From Deltaproteobacteria bacterium (lineage in GTDB: Bacteria > Desulfobacterota > RBG-13-43-22): 47,744 nucleotides of DNA. The stretch is taken from assembly GCA_016208255.1 (NCBI GenBank), contig JACQYK010000097.1, positions 1 to 47,744 of the forward strand, read 5' to 3'. Of this stretch, positions 17,600 to 26,988 are shown piece after piece. The notes beneath the pieces are model-generated. The model made no database searches and was not told where the DNA came from. It was given only the letters and a program-made list of their open reading frames with translations. Position numbers and translations under genes: made by a program. Positions within the stretch are counted from its first letter, which is position 1, and each line of letters opens with the position of its first letter.

Positions 17600-18445
17600 A
17601 TGAAATTTTATAAATATCAGGCCCTGGGAAACGATTATCTGATCCTGGACCCTCAGGACCAGCCCATTGAACTAACCCCGGAACGGATCAGGATCATTTG
17701 CCACCGAAATTATGGCATTGGGTCGGACGGAATCCTTTTAGGTCCCCTGCTGTCCCCAGAAGCCCCTTTTGGATTGCGTATCTTCAATCCTGATGGCAGT
17801 GAAGCGGAAAAGAGCGGCAACGGCCTGCGAATCTTTAGCCGTTATCTCTGGGACCGCAAGCTTGTTGAAAAACACCCTTTCACTATTGAAACCAAGGGAG
17901 GTCTGGTCCGCTGCCTGGTGCTGGATGAGGGGAAACGGGTTCAGGTGGAGATGGGCCGGGTCAGCTTTTGGAGTCCGGATATCCCCATAACGGGAGAACC
18001 CCGCGAAGTCCTGCAAGAGCCGATCACTGTTGCCGATAAGACTTTTCGATTCAGCGGGGCAACCATCGGCAATCCCCACTGCGTCATCCCGGTGGAAGAC
18101 CTTTCCCCGGAGTTGGCTAAAAGCTATGGGCCCCTTTTGGAAAATCATCCCCTGTTCCCCAATCGCACCAACGTCCAGTTTATAAAGGTCCTGGATCGAA
18201 ACAGCATCCGGATCGAGATCTGGGAGCGGGGGGCGGGCAACACCCTGGCCTCAGGCAGCAGCGGCAGCGCCGCCGCGGCCGTGGCCAATAAACTCGGGCT
18301 TTGCGATTCACCCGTCACCGTCCATATGCCCGGCGGTCAGCTCCACATTTCAATCGATAAAAACTTCGCCATCACCATGACCGGACCGGTAACCCGAATT
18401 GCTGAGGGTCAATTGGCGGAAGAGATGTTTCAAGAAGTTATTTGA
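17600..18445 (+). CDS. Diaminopimelate epimerase homologue lacking both catalytic cysteines
   Basis: 281 residues from the ATG that gives the usual DapF start (MKFYKYQALGNDY); an ATG 21 bases upstream has poor spacing from its Shine-Dalgarno. The two-domain DapF fold is clear: NPDGSEAE, GNPHCVIP, ERGAGNTLAS. In true DapF two cysteines act as acid/base. Here both positions are serine: Ser72 in AEKSGNG (normally MCGNG) and Ser218 in TLASGSSG (normally LACGTG). It is therefore unlikely to be an ordinary DAP epimerase. Members of this fold with Cys replaced can be dehydratases or isomerases on other substrates. No lysine-pathway neighbour is present. Confidence 0.8.
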   Translation: MKFYKYQALGNDYLILDPQDQPIELTPERIRIICHRNYGIGSDGILLGPLLSPEAPFGLRIFNPDGSEAEKSGNGLRIFSRYLWDRKLVEKHPFTIETKGGLVRCLVLDEGKRVQVEMGRVSFWSPDIPITGEPREVLQEPITVADKTFRFSGATIGNPHCVIPVEDLSPELAKSYGPLLENHPLFPNRTNVQFIKVLDRNSIRIEIWERGAGNTLASGSSGSAAAAVANKLGLCDSPVTVHMPGGQLHISIDKNFAITMTGPVTRIAEGQLAEEMFQEVI

Positions 18446-18629
18446 GCAACACAAAGAACCCCGCCGTTTCCATGTAATCCCACAAAAGACAATTGAATAA
18501 GATCGGAAAAAATAAATTATTGTAATAGGCCGGTTAGGGGTTTATAATTATTTTTTAATGATTTAAGTATGATATGGTAGGATTAGTTGTCTTTGAGCAG
18601 GACACCCAGACCAAAAGTTAGGAATTGAA

Positions 18630-18968
18630 ATGAGGTACATGGAAAACTTGAAAAATCTAAAAAGCCTAAGCGATAATGTGAGCAAAACACATGAGAACTT
18701 TGTTGTAAGCGAAATAAATGATAGCTGTTTAAGGCTTGCTGTGAATGAAGGCGAATTTCCTTGGCACTATCACTCAAATTCAGATGAATTATTTGTTGTG
18801 CTTGAAGGGGAACTGACGATTGAGTTTCATGACAGGCGATTGATTACCTTAAAACCACAGGATATATTCCTTGTTCATAAAAGGATGACTCATCGGACCA
18901 GGGCCAAGGGGAGAACCGTGAATTTATGTTTTGAAAAAACTGAATCTGATACGATTTTTGTCGAATAA
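18630..18968 (+). CDS. Small cupin-domain protein
   Basis: 112 residues, one cupin barrel. Motif 1 is WHYHSNSDELFVVLEGELTI and motif 2 is LKPQDIFLVHKRMTHRTRAK, with His/His/Glu/His metal ligands visible. It resembles the mannose-6-phosphate isomerase-type small cupins. TAGGA lies 6 bases before the ATG. AT-rich compared with its neighbours, which may point to transfer. Monocistronic; function unknown. Confidence 0.8.
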   Translation: MRYMENLKNLKSLSDNVSKTHENFVVSEINDSCLRLAVNEGEFPWHYHSNSDELFVVLEGELTIEFHDRRLITLKPQDIFLVHKRMTHRTRAKGRTVNLCFEKTESDTIFVE

Positions 18969-19160
18969 TTATCGGCCGGGCTACATGTCTCCAAAAAAAC
19001 ATGATAATGACTCAAAAAAGGGGATATTTTTAGGCCTATATCACATCTTTTAAGTCCAAATGATAGCTTTTTGAAATACAATATCAAGAGCAACAAAACA
19101 CGACCTTCCAAGATATATCTCGCATATTATCCGTCGTCGTTATACTTGAAAGGGTTACCA

Positions 19161-20061
19161 ATGGCCTTTAAGCCGAAATATACCATAACCGAAAAGATAC
19201 TCAATAACCTGACCATGATTGCCGTTGCCCGGGAGGTTGTCGAGCAGGCGCATCTGGTGCCGAAATGGGAAGCCTCACTGCGCAGGCAGGCAAAAATTCG
19301 CAATACCCATTCATCAACCGCCATCGAAGGTAATAACCTTACCCTGGAACAGGTCGAGGCTCTAGCTGACGGCCAGGACGTTATCGCCAGCGTTAAAGAC
19401 AAAAAAGAGGTGCTTAATTATCTGGAGGCCCTGGATGCGGTTCATTCCTTGGCCAGAAAAGGCAAAATAAAAGTTGAAGACCTTTTGAATATTCACAAGA
19501 TGGTTTCCAAAGTGGTTAAATCTCGATAAGACGTGGGAAACAAACCCGGTTTTACTGGCCGGAATCGCCCATTATGAAATTGCCGGAATCCACCCTTTTA
19601 TTGACGGCAACGGCCGTACAGCCAGGTTATTGGCTGCGCTCATTCTTTACTTGAGCGGGTTTGATCACCGCAGGCTTTTTGCCTTTGATGATTTTTATGA
19701 ACGGGACAGGCAAGCCTATTATTCGGCCCTCAAGACTGTGCAGGAAAATGATGGTGATATTACTCAATGGCTTGAATATTTTACGACAGGGGTTGCAATA
19801 TCGGTAAACGAGGTTAAAGAGGCGATCTTGAAATTAGGCTCCAAGAAAAAACACTCTTCAAAGACGCCAATTTCTCTCACCGAAAACCAGATGATAATTG
19901 TCGAATTTATTAACACTCACGGCAAAGTCACCAATAAAGATATGCAGACACTTTTTAAAATTTCAGCGCAAGCGGTTCATAAGGAATTGACCAAGCTGGT
20001 GAAGCTAAAGGTCATCCGGCCGATTGGCGCCGGGAGGTCGGTATATTACGTTTTAAAGTAA
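19161..20061 (+). pseudogene. Fic-family AMPylase, internally deleted and frameshifted
   Basis: The N-terminal part (19161-19529) has the class II inhibitory helix STAIEGN (residues 52-58) and the start of the Fic fold, then stops at VVKSR. A second frame (from about 19513) continues WLNLDKTWETNPVLLAGIAHYE, the active-site HPFIDGNGRT, and a C-terminal winged helix (TNKDMQTLFKISAQAVHKEL). Between HKMVS and WLNLDKTW intact Fic proteins have some tens of residues that are missing here, so this is an internal deletion with a frame change rather than a one-base error. Fic enzymes transfer AMP to Tyr/Ser/Thr. Probably non-functional. Confidence 0.8.
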
Positions 20062-20065
20062 AAAG

Positions 20066-20101
20066 AGGTTGATGATTAGGTTGATGATTAGGTTGATGAT
20101 T
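20066..20101 (+). repeat. Three tandem copies of a 12-bp unit
   Basis: AGGTTGATGATT repeated three times without change, just after the Fic remnant. Confidence 0.9.
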
Positions 20102-20228
20102 ATTCCCAATATCTCTTAAAATAAAATGGAATGATTCAATAAAAGGCCCTTGGTGCGGCCCGATTTAATTTGTCAAATCACCAGCCGGGTGGAATCATCG
20201 GCGATTTTAAAATTGGGATGTGTTGGCT

Positions 20229-20513
20229 ATGAGTCTGGAAGAATATTTCAGTTTCGCAATTTATTTTGGATTTTTGTTCCTCATGATTATTTTGGCTTAT
20301 CAAGGGACCACTGCTCCCGGGAAGTTTTTGGACACCCGATGGGGGAAATCCATTCGACGCAATATGTCCCCCAAACAGCTCCAAAGAATTTGTACTCTTT
20401 TATTAATCGGGGGGCTTTTCCTTTTGGGGATGGCCTTATGGCAGCTTTCGGACGGAACCTTTAAATTGAAGGGAAATCCCAAACCCTACGGGTTTTCAGA
20501 CTTATTGAAGTAG
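20229..20513 (+). CDS. Small two-helix membrane protein of unknown function
   Basis: 94 residues. Two hydrophobic helices (FSFAIYFGFLFLMIILAY and ICTLLLIGGLFLLGMALW) are separated by a basic loop (RWGKSIRRNMSPKQLQR), which suggests a hairpin with the loop in the cytoplasm. The short C-terminus ends KPYGFSDLLK. No Shine-Dalgarno stands out. Not recognised. Confidence 0.5.
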   Translation: MSLEEYFSFAIYFGFLFLMIILAYQGTTAPGKFLDTRWGKSIRRNMSPKQLQRICTLLLIGGLFLLGMALWQLSDGTFKLKGNPKPYGFSDLLK

Positions 20514-20548
20514 GAAATTGGAGGTTCGCTTTTTCTTAAAGGGCAGGA

Positions 20549-20746
20549 TTTAAACATCTGGGACGAGCCGAATCCGAGCAGGGACTGAAGAATCTCGTCG
20601 AGTGGGCCTCTCAATATTACGAACGGACGAATGCCCGATCCTATGCGGGGCACCGGAAACTGATGGAAGATTTTCCCGGCCGGAAGGTGCATCTTAAATC
20701 GCAGGCAGAGGTAATCAGGATGATCGAATCGGCTGAGACCCCTTGA
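20549..20746 (+). pseudogene. Startless ORF, probable 3' remnant of a gene
   Basis: An open frame of 65 codons without an ATG near its beginning, ending at TGA. The translated segment (LVEWASQYYERTNARSYAGH, then RKLMEDFPGRKVHLKSQAEV) has protein-like composition, but I do not recognise it. 20747-20993 is AT-rich with nothing visible. Confidence 0.3.
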
Positions 20747-20993
20747 AATTGCCGGGTGAAGGAGTGGATTTGGAATTGGTTGTCATAGTTTTTAGTCGAA
20801 AAATCTAATATTCTTGGTTTTTCCCCTCCATTTTTGTCTGGTTTTTCATTCAGCATTTGGATTTTAATTTCCAGCCTTGTTATAACAATCTAATATAATT
20901 CTATATTTAAATAAGTAAATGTTGGCACTTAAAATGCAAATTTAAATATTTGAGAAAAAATATGAGACATTAAAAAATAACCTCAATTATTCT

Positions 20994-21380
20994 GACGAAT
21001 CCGTAAAAAAGTCCCCAAAGCCGTCACCCCCGCGAAGCCTGCCCTCGAATGTCTTCATCGAGGGGCGGGGGTCTCCCGCCAAGGCGGGATTGAGTTTCCT
21101 CGATTCCCGCTTCTCTCGGCTTCCTGACGCTCGACTTCGTCGAGCTTTTGGGGAGACTCCCGGAGGGAGTCGGACAGGAAGTCTCTTTTTAAGGTCGGCA
21201 TACGGCATCCTGCCGATCGGCTGTTCGGTCACCGATCCGGCTTCCTTTTGGAAGCCTCCCTATTAGGTCGGCAAAGCCGACCGGCTGGTGACCTCTTCAA
21301 AAGCTCGGCAAAGCCGAGCGGATCGAACGGCCGACCGTACGGAATGACGAATTCGGGCTTCCGGCGACTTTTTACGAGTC
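20994..21380. repeat. Dispersed foldback repeat, family B, copy 1, carrying an array of 7-bp hairpins
   Basis: Ends are GAC...GTAAAAAAGTC and GACTTTTTACGAGTC. Outer portions match the 163-bp copy at 26989-27151, but 21114-21340 is an insert of about 227 bases. Hairpins in the insert: GCTCGAC-ttc-GTCGAGC (21129-21145); GACTCCC-gga-GGGAGTC (21155-21171); both inside CTTCCTG...CAGGAAG; GGCTTCC-tttt-GGAAGCC (21239-21256) and GGTCGGC-aaa-GCCGACC (21266-21282), both inside GGTCACC...GGTGACC; GCTCGGC-aaa-GCCGAGC (21303-21319); and an outer GGTCGGC...GCCGACC (21193 with 21330). Confidence 0.9.
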
Positions 21381-21404
21381 CATCATTCTTAGGAGAAGAA
21401 AATA

Positions 21405-22034
21405 ATGGATCTAAAGAAATTATTTTATCTTCTTGGATTAGGAATCTCTGTTTTATCACTGACCGGATTGTGGGCTTGCTCCAGCGGTGGCGGAACCAGC
21501 TCAGGAGGAACAGGGACTACCGGGGCCGCCGGAACAGGGGGAGCCAGCGGAACCTTGACGGTCAACCTGACCGACAGCCCTTTCAGCAATGCCAAGGCGG
21601 TTCTGGTGACTTTCTCCGAGGTCCAAGTCCACCACAGTGACAGGGGCTGGGTTACGGTCCCCTTTGCTGCCGGAACCTCCCGCACCTGTGACCTCAAGAA
21701 CCTGGTCGGGGGGGCGCAAGACGTTCTGGGAGCTGGATCCCTGCCAGCGGGTCGTTATACCCAGATTCGCCTGGTAGTTAACCAGAGTACTCTTTATTTT
21801 GACAATCCGTCAGCCGGTTCGGCCTGTGGTTCTTATATACTCCCTCCTTTGGGACAGAACGCCCCACTGGAGATATCATCGGGCGAAATAAAGCTCAACC
21901 GGGAGTTCGATCTGGCAGCGGGAGGGGGTAGCACAATTTTACTGGATTTCGATGGTGAGAAATCTATCCAAAAAACCGGAAATGACCGCTACCTAATGAA
22001 CCCGGTCATCTCGATTGTCAGTGTTCAAGGATAA
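21405..22034 (+). CDS. DUF4382-domain lipoprotein
   Basis: 209 residues. The lipoprotein signal ends in LTGLWAC, with Cys at about 25 as the lipidation site. A Gly/Ser/Thr-rich linker follows (GGGTSSGGTGTTGAAG) and then a DUF4382 domain starting GTLTVNLTDSPFSNAKAVLV, with the VTFSEVQVHHSD, LPAGRYTQIRLVV and GEIKLNREFDL motifs of the family. It is predicted to be anchored in the cell envelope and exposed to the periplasm or surface. AGGAG precedes the ATG by 9 bases. Molecular function of the family is unknown. Confidence 0.85.
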   Translation: MDLKKLFYLLGLGISVLSLTGLWACSSGGGTSSGGTGTTGAAGTGGASGTLTVNLTDSPFSNAKAVLVTFSEVQVHHSDRGWVTVPFAAGTSRTCDLKNLVGGAQDVLGAGSLPAGRYTQIRLVVNQSTLYFDNPSAGSACGSYILPPLGQNAPLEISSGEIKLNREFDLAAGGGSTILLDFDGEKSIQKTGNDRYLMNPVISIVSVQG

Positions 22035-22104
22035 ACCTCTAGTTTATATGCAGCCATAAACTCATGCTTGAGGTTGGTTATACCATACCCGACCGGATCG
22101 TGGT

Positions 22105-22127
22105 GTCAGGCCCCTGCGTGGCCTGAC
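22105..22127. terminator. Hairpin between convergent genes
   Basis: GTCAGGCC-cctgcgt-GGCCTGAC lies between the DUF4382 gene and the opposite-strand small ORF. No long T-run follows, so it is a weak candidate for a bidirectional terminator. Confidence 0.4.
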
Positions 22128-22130
22128 GGT

Positions 22131-22364
22131 TTAACAGGTCAACACCTTTAAAAAATCCATGACCCTGTTCTTGATTGATTCCTGAGGATTCAGTATGGTC
22201 ATATTCACGGGGTCGGCGAGGAGTAAATCAAAATTCTGTTTTTTCAAGAGAGACAGGGTGGTTTCCAAGGAGAGCATCGATTTTATCATTACCCCTCCGC
22301 GAATCAGGATGTACATGACTCTCCAACTGGTATCGATGTACAATATCCTTCTGAGATTTTCCAT
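22131..22364 (-). CDS. Small degenerate response-regulator-receiver-like protein
   Basis: 77 residues. GGGAGGAG lies 7 bases before the ATG, a strong start. The sequence LRRILYIDTSWRVMYILIRG and KKQNFDLLLADPVN echo the strands and helices of a REC domain (ILIVDD... FDLVLxDxxMP), but only one acidic residue remains in the first acidic pocket and no phosphoacceptor-lysine motif is seen. It is encoded just downstream of a true response regulator on the same strand. It is probably a truncated or non-phosphorylatable receiver relative. Confidence 0.5.
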   Translation of the reverse strand: MENLRRILYIDTSWRVMYILIRGGVMIKSMLSLETTLSLLKKQNFDLLLADPVNMTILNPQESIKNRVMDFLKVLTC

Positions 22365-22498
22365 TGTTTTTCTCCTCCCAAAAGGTTCCGGAAATCCTTC
22401 CGACGGCTATCGCTTTTTCTCCTCTTCCCGATTTTCCAGAAAAAAAGGATTACCCCCTTTTGATTCTAAAGATCTTTTTGAGGATGGTGATTTTTATC

Positions 22499-22858
22499 CT
22501 AATTATTGAATTCTGAAACCCGGTTAATCAGGTCATCCATGAAAAAGGGCTTTCTTAACACATTAATAGGAAACCTTTTTTTCTCTTCCTCCAGAAGGGT
22601 ATCAAATTGATCCAAATTGCCGCTCATATAGATCGTTTTAACCGAAGGGTCCTGCTCTCTGATGTGATTTATCAATTCAAATCCATTTTCTCCCGGCATT
22701 TGAATATCGGTAATCACCAGGTCCGGCTGGAACTGAAAATAGGCTGAATATCCTTCCAATCCACCAAAGGCCGAGCTTACCTCATACCCTTTTTGCTCCA
22801 GCATATACTGGATAACCGTTGCCAGGGACTGGTTATCATCCACGATTAATATTTTCAT
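22499..22858 (-). CDS. Single-domain response regulator (CheY-like)
   Basis: 119 residues, a stand-alone receiver domain. MKILIVDDNQSLATVIQYML gives the acidic pair, PDLVITDIQMPGENG the phosphoacceptor Asp, IYMSGN the switch Ser region, and VLRKPFF the conserved Lys-Pro. No output domain. The ATG preceded by AAGGAG is chosen over longer in-frame possibilities. No histidine kinase is nearby, so the partner is elsewhere. The small receiver-like gene lies 134 bases downstream on the same strand. Confidence 0.9.
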   Translation of the reverse strand: MKILIVDDNQSLATVIQYMLEQKGYEVSSAFGGLEGYSAYFQFQPDLVITDIQMPGENGFELINHIREQDPSVKTIYMSGNLDQFDTLLEEEKKRFPINVLRKPFFMDDLINRVSEFNN

Positions 22859-23502
22859 TTTGGTTTCTCCTTGGTGTAGGCAAGAGTTGAAAATAAAAAA
22901 AAACTCGAAACACTTAAGCTGGACTGAAGATCGTTTGCCCGACCCAACAAAAACGGGCCGGACAAACCAGCTATCCCTAAGCCTGCCCCGGACTCGATCC
23001 GGGGACGAACCTGGTTTTAATGCCCGAAGGGCCTGACAGCAGGAGGAAGACAAGTCGTCTTTCTCCTGTCCTGCCTTTGGCCGTGGCAATAAAGGAACCA
23101 TTCAATAAATTATATACGCAAAATATGTACCAAATGGATAAATTTACACAACCTATTGATTTAAAAAGATAGTCAATAATAGGGGTACTCCAGGTCATTG
23201 AAAATTTGAATGATTTTTCCTACAATTCCAGGAGATAGACGAAGGAAAATTCTTGAGGAGATTTTCATAGCAATAGAAGGCCTGTTGGATGGGCCCAATT
23301 TTTACATGAAAGCAGGTCTGTCCCGCCCGAAGGCGCCGGTATAAAAAGAAAGGCAGGAGGCAAAAAAATTGGTTTACATCGGAGGATTCTTGGAATAGAT
23401 TAGGCGGGTTTAATACGCGTGCTTCGCGACTGCCCGCCGCGGTCGGAAATACAAATAAATGCCCTAGACCGGATCTCGAGATTTTTGAATTGGAGATGAC
23501 TT
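22859..23502. other. 644-base intergenic region rich in inverted repeats
   Basis: Between the divergent response regulator and transketolase genes. Hairpins visible: CCCCGG...CCGGGG (22986-23004), AGGAGGAAGAC...GTCTTTCTCCT near 23041-23065, and GGCGGG...CCCGCC (23403-23438) with an inner CGCG pair. It should also contain both promoters; AT-rich stretches lie around 23100-23220. No gene seen. Confidence 0.6.
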
Positions 23503-25545
23503 ATGAAAGAAACAGTTCAGCCCAAGAACCCACCCCCGTCAAACCTTTTGGATAATCTTTGTGTCAATACTATCCGCATGTTGGCTGTTGATGCGGTCCA
23601 AAAGGCCAATTCCGGGCATCCGGGCATGCCTATGGGTGCGGCCCCTATGGCCTACGTCCTGTGGACCCGCTTTTTGAAACATAATCCCCGGAACCCTGAC
23701 TGGCCGGATAGGGACCGGTTTGTCCTTTCCGCCGGACATGGTTCTATGCTGCTCTATAGCATGCTTCATCTGACCGATTATGACCTCTCCCTGGAGGACC
23801 TGAAGGCCTTCAGGCAGTGGGGAAGTAAAACCCCCGGTCACCCCGAATACCGGCATACCCCGGGGGTGGAAACCACCACCGGACCCCTGGGACAGGGCTT
23901 TGCCAATGGAGTGGGTATGGCTATGGCCGAACGTTTTCTGGCCGCCCGGTTTAACCGCCCGGAGTTTCCCATTGTGGATCATTTTACCTATGCCATTGTC
24001 AGTGATGGGGATTTGATGGAAGGAGTTTCTCACGAGGCCGCTTCGCTGGCCGGTCATCTGAAATTGGGCAAGTTGATTTATCTGTATGACGACAATCATA
24101 TTTCCATTGAGGGCAACACGGATATTTCTTTTACCGAAAACCGGTTGGCCCGATTTAAAGCTTATGACTGGCATGTCCAACAGGTTGAGGATGGAAATGA
24201 CCTCAAGGCTATCAGGAAAGCGATTGGAAAAGCCCAGGCAGAAACGGGAAGACCTTCCTTGATTGCCGTTCGGACCTGTATCGGATGTGGGAGTCCCAAC
24301 AAACAAGACACCGCCGCTGCGCATGGTGAACCGCTGGGACCAGAGGAGGTCAAACTGACCAAAGAAAATATAGGATGGCCCTTGGATCCGGCCTTCCATA
24401 TCCCGGAAGAGGCTCAAAAGGTATTCCGGAAGTCCATTAAATCAAGAGAAAAAAAGGAAAAAACATGGAAAAACCTGTTTGCTTCCTATGCAAAAGCCTA
24501 TCCGGACCTGGCCGAAGATTATAAGCGAGTCATGAACGGTGATCTGCCGGAAGACTGGGAGCAGGGGATTCCCGTTTTTCCAGCCGACGCCAAGGGGATG
24601 GCCACGCGAGCGGCTTCGGGAACGGTGCTCAATGGCCTGGCGGCCAAAATCCCCAATCTGATCGGCGGCTCGGCCGATCTGGCCCCCTCCAATAAAACGG
24701 AGATTAAGGGAGCCAATGATTTTCAAGCCGGAAACTACGATCAACGAAATATCCGATTCGGGGTCCGGGAGCACGGCATGGGCTCCATTATGAACGGGAT
24801 GGCCCTTCATGGCGGGCTGATCCCCTACGGCGGAACCTTTCTGATTTTTTCCGATTATATGCGGCCGGCCATAAGATTGGCGGCCATGATGGGTTTACGG
24901 CTTATTTATGTTTTTACTCATGACAGTATCGGCCTGGGGGAGGACGGACCGACGCATCAGCCCATCGAGCAATTGCTCGCTCTCCGGGCCATACCCAACC
25001 TGACTGTCATCCGGCCGGCGGATGCCAATGAAACGGCCGAGGCCTGGCGGATGGCCATAAAAATAAAAAAAGGTCCGACGGCCCTGGTTTTAACCCGCCA
25101 GAATCTGCCCACCCTGGATCGGAGTCTTTCCGCCCCGGCCGACAGCCTGGCTTTCGGGGCCTATGCCGTCAATGAACCAGATACAACCAACACGGACCTG
25201 ATCATAATGGCTTCCGGTTCGGAAGTATCCATTGCCCTGAAGGCCCAGGAGCAACTGAAAGCCAGGGGATTTCAGGCGCGGGTGGTCAGCATGCCCAGTT
25301 GGGAATTATTCGAACAGCAACCTCAAGAATATCGCGACCGGGTATTGCCGCCGGAAATCAAAGCCCGGCTGGCTGTTGAGGCCGGAAGTCCTTTAGGGTG
25401 GCATCGATATGCAGGAGACCAGGGTCTGGTGATCGGCCTCGATCATTTCGGCGCTTCCGCCCCTGACAAGGTTTTGTTCGAAAAATTCGGCATCACCGCC
25501 GATCGGGTGGTGGAAAAGGCCCTGCAGTTATTAAACCGACAGTAA
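23503..25545 (+). CDS. tkt: Transketolase
   Basis: 680 residues, full length. Transketolase moves two-carbon ketol units between sugar phosphates in the non-oxidative pentose phosphate pathway, using thiamine diphosphate and Mg or Ca. Visible motifs: [23 protein letters not shown], the ThDP motif from [19 protein letters not shown] to [11 protein letters not shown], the pyrimidine domain ([46 protein letters not shown]) and the C-terminal domain ([21 protein letters not shown]). GGAG precedes the ATG. Monocistronic. Confidence 0.96.
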   Translation: MKETVQPKNPPPSNLLDNLCVNTIRMLAVDAVQKANSGHPGMPMGAAPMAYVLWTRFLKHNPRNPDWPDRDRFVLSAGHGSMLLYSMLHLTDYDLSLEDLKAFRQWGSKTPGHPEYRHTPGVETTTGPLGQGFANGVGMAMAERFLAARFNRPEFPIVDHFTYAIVSDGDLMEGVSHEAASLAGHLKLGKLIYLYDDNHISIEGNTDISFTENRLARFKAYDWHVQQVEDGNDLKAIRKAIGKAQAETGRPSLIAVRTCIGCGSPNKQDTAAAHGEPLGPEEVKLTKENIGWPLDPAFHIPEEAQKVFRKSIKSREKKEKTWKNLFASYAKAYPDLAEDYKRVMNGDLPEDWEQGIPVFPADAKGMATRAASGTVLNGLAAKIPNLIGGSADLAPSNKTEIKGANDFQAGNYDQRNIRFGVREHGMGSIMNGMALHGGLIPYGGTFLIFSDYMRPAIRLAAMMGLRLIYVFTHDSIGLGEDGPTHQPIEQLLALRAIPNLTVIRPADANETAEAWRMAIKIKKGPTALVLTRQNLPTLDRSLSAPADSLAFGAYAVNEPDTTNTDLIIMASGSEVSIALKAQEQLKARGFQARVVSMPSWELFEQQPQEYRDRVLPPEIKARLAVEAGSPLGWHRYAGDQGLVIGLDHFGASAPDKVLFEKFGITADRVVEKALQLLNRQ

Positions 25546-25595
25546 TCTTAAGATAACCTATTCTCCGCCGAGCAAAGGGCTTTTGCAGAGAGATC

Positions 25596-25691
25596 ATGCT
25601 GATCATGGCCGCAGGCGACGAGGCTCAATATAAGCGGGTCTGGGAGAAATATGTTCTGACCCTTAACGGTGAATACCAGATGAACGAATAA
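25596..25691 (+). CDS. Short ORF of 31 codons downstream of transketolase
   Basis: Reads MLIMAAGDEAQYKRVWEKYV and on to a TAA. Charged and protein-like, but with no clear ribosome binding site. It may be the tail of a lost gene. Low confidence that it is expressed. Confidence 0.2.
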   Translation: MLIMAAGDEAQYKRVWEKYVLTLNGEYQMNE

Positions 25692-25783
25692 AAGGGCCGC
25701 AAGGGAGGGGCGCCAAAACGGATTGGCCAGGGGAAAGGGACCGGGCTGCCATGGGCCGGGACGGGTAAAGAAAGGAGGAGACT

Positions 25784-26104
25784 ATGCCTCGTGGATTTAA
25801 GGTTTTATTTTTGATCCTTCTTCTTCTGAATTTTTCAGCCTGTGCTTCCAAGACGATGGATTTATTAAAAAGCCGAACAGGTCAGATGAATTTTGAAGAG
25901 GCCATTCAACGCTTCGGACCGCCGGCCAGATGTGCGGAAGCCGGTACGACCAAATCCTGTCTCTGGGTTATGGGCTCATTCGATATTACCTATGTTCCTG
26001 TGGGGCGCCATTTCGTTCCGGTGCCGACCGACCCGCCCTCACTTCGGCTAACTTTCATCAATGGGATCATGTCCCAGTGGGAATTGAGAGGGTTTTGGGA
26101 ATAA
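25784..26104 (+). CDS. Small putative lipoprotein
   Basis: 106 residues. A hydrophobic signal followed by LNFSAC places the lipidated Cys near residue 21. The mature part has MNFEEAIQRFGPPARCAEAG, SCLWVMGSFDITYVPVG and a C-terminal FINGIMSQWELRGFW, a pattern like small outer-membrane lipoproteins of the SmpA/BamE-like or DUF type. Two further Cys could form a disulfide. AGGAGG sits just before the ATG. Function unknown. Confidence 0.7.
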   Translation: MPRGFKVLFLILLLLNFSACASKTMDLLKSRTGQMNFEEAIQRFGPPARCAEAGTTKSCLWVMGSFDITYVPVGRHFVPVPTDPPSLRLTFINGIMSQWELRGFWE

Positions 26105-26120
26105 GTTGGAAAACCCCTGG

Positions 26121-26140
26121 ACCCCGGTTTTCACCGGGGT
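26121..26140. repeat. REP-type hairpin
   Basis: ACCCCGGT-tttc-ACCGGGGT followed by GACG, in the gap between convergent genes. The same core in variant form occurs at 28477-28496 and inside the element at 30740. Confidence 0.65.
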
Positions 26141-26182
26141 GACGACTTTTTAGGAATGCACCGAAATTTTAAACCCACCCTC

Positions 26183-26935
26183 TTATTGAGCCTTAATGGT
26201 TTTCAGGGGTTTTGACGACCGCTTTTTTCTACAGGCCGCTTGCGCCGCCTTAAGACCATTGCGGGCGGCCACATAATCCGGATTCAATTTTAGAGCCTGT
26301 TCATAAGCAATAATGGCTGTTTTACAGGCTTTTTCCCTTTGTTCAATCTCTCCCAAACAGTAGTAGACTTCCGCCACCTTGCTTTCGAGTGTTCTGGCCA
26401 GTTTTAAATGCGCTTCTGCTTCCTGAAATTGCTTCTGCTGAAAATAAAGGAGCCCCGCGGCTTCCCGGGCGGGCAGGTAATCGGGTTTGATTTTAAGGGC
26501 CGCTTCATAAGAAGCTATCGCTTCCTTAGGTCTGGCCAGCTTCTCGTAGGACCGGCCAAGGGCATAATAGGATTGGTAATCTTTGGGATTTTCATCCACG
26601 GCTTTTTTAAAGGCTATAATCGCATCCTCAAAGTCCCCTTTGTTGAACTCCGTCATGCCTGTTTGGTAGAAGTCCGCGCCCCGATCCCTGGCAATTTCCC
26701 TGGCCATTCTCCGGATAGCTCTCGCCTCACTTTGCTCAAGTCTTTTCTCTTCACTTTCCCGGCCACTTTTCTCATCGCTTTTATCGATTTTTTTATCTTC
26801 ACTCTTCTGAAGAACTTCCTTCTTCCCGGGACTAACCTTCTCCGATTTTTTTTCTTCCTTGGACGATGCGGCGCAACCGCAAACCATCAGTATCAGAATC
26901 AATAATAACGGGGTCATGGTCCATTTTTTTTTCAT
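26183..26935 (-). CDS. TPR-repeat lipoprotein
   Basis: 250 residues. The lipoprotein signal ends in ILMVCGC, with Cys near residue 21. A highly charged Lys/Glu/Ser linker (residues 25-80) leads into about four tetratricopeptide repeats: GADFYQTGMTEFNKGDFEDA, YQSYYALGRSYEKLARPKEA, YLPAREAAGLLYFQQKQFQE and YYCLGEIEQREKACKTA. A basic tail ends the protein. TPR lipoproteins serve as scaffolds for envelope complexes. AAGGGGG precedes the start. No neighbour suggests a partner. Confidence 0.85.
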   Translation of the reverse strand: MKKKWTMTPLLLILILMVCGCAASSKEEKKSEKVSPGKKEVLQKSEDKKIDKSDEKSGRESEEKRLEQSEARAIRRMAREIARDRGADFYQTGMTEFNKGDFEDAIIAFKKAVDENPKDYQSYYALGRSYEKLARPKEAIASYEAALKIKPDYLPAREAAGLLYFQQKQFQEAEAHLKLARTLESKVAEVYYCLGEIEQREKACKTAIIAYEQALKLNPDYVAARNGLKAAQAACRKKRSSKPLKTIKAQ

Positions 26936-26988
26936 AATGTCCCCCTTGGTGATCTGGATTTCGAGTATTTTTTATAGGTAATAAATAT

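Noticed and set aside
20066..20101. Tandem 12-bp repeat considered as a CRISPR or iteron array
   Set aside because: Only three units with no spacers and no nearby cas or rep gene.
23539..24417. 292-codon minus-strand frame
   Set aside because: Antisense to transketolase; no recognisable family and biased composition.
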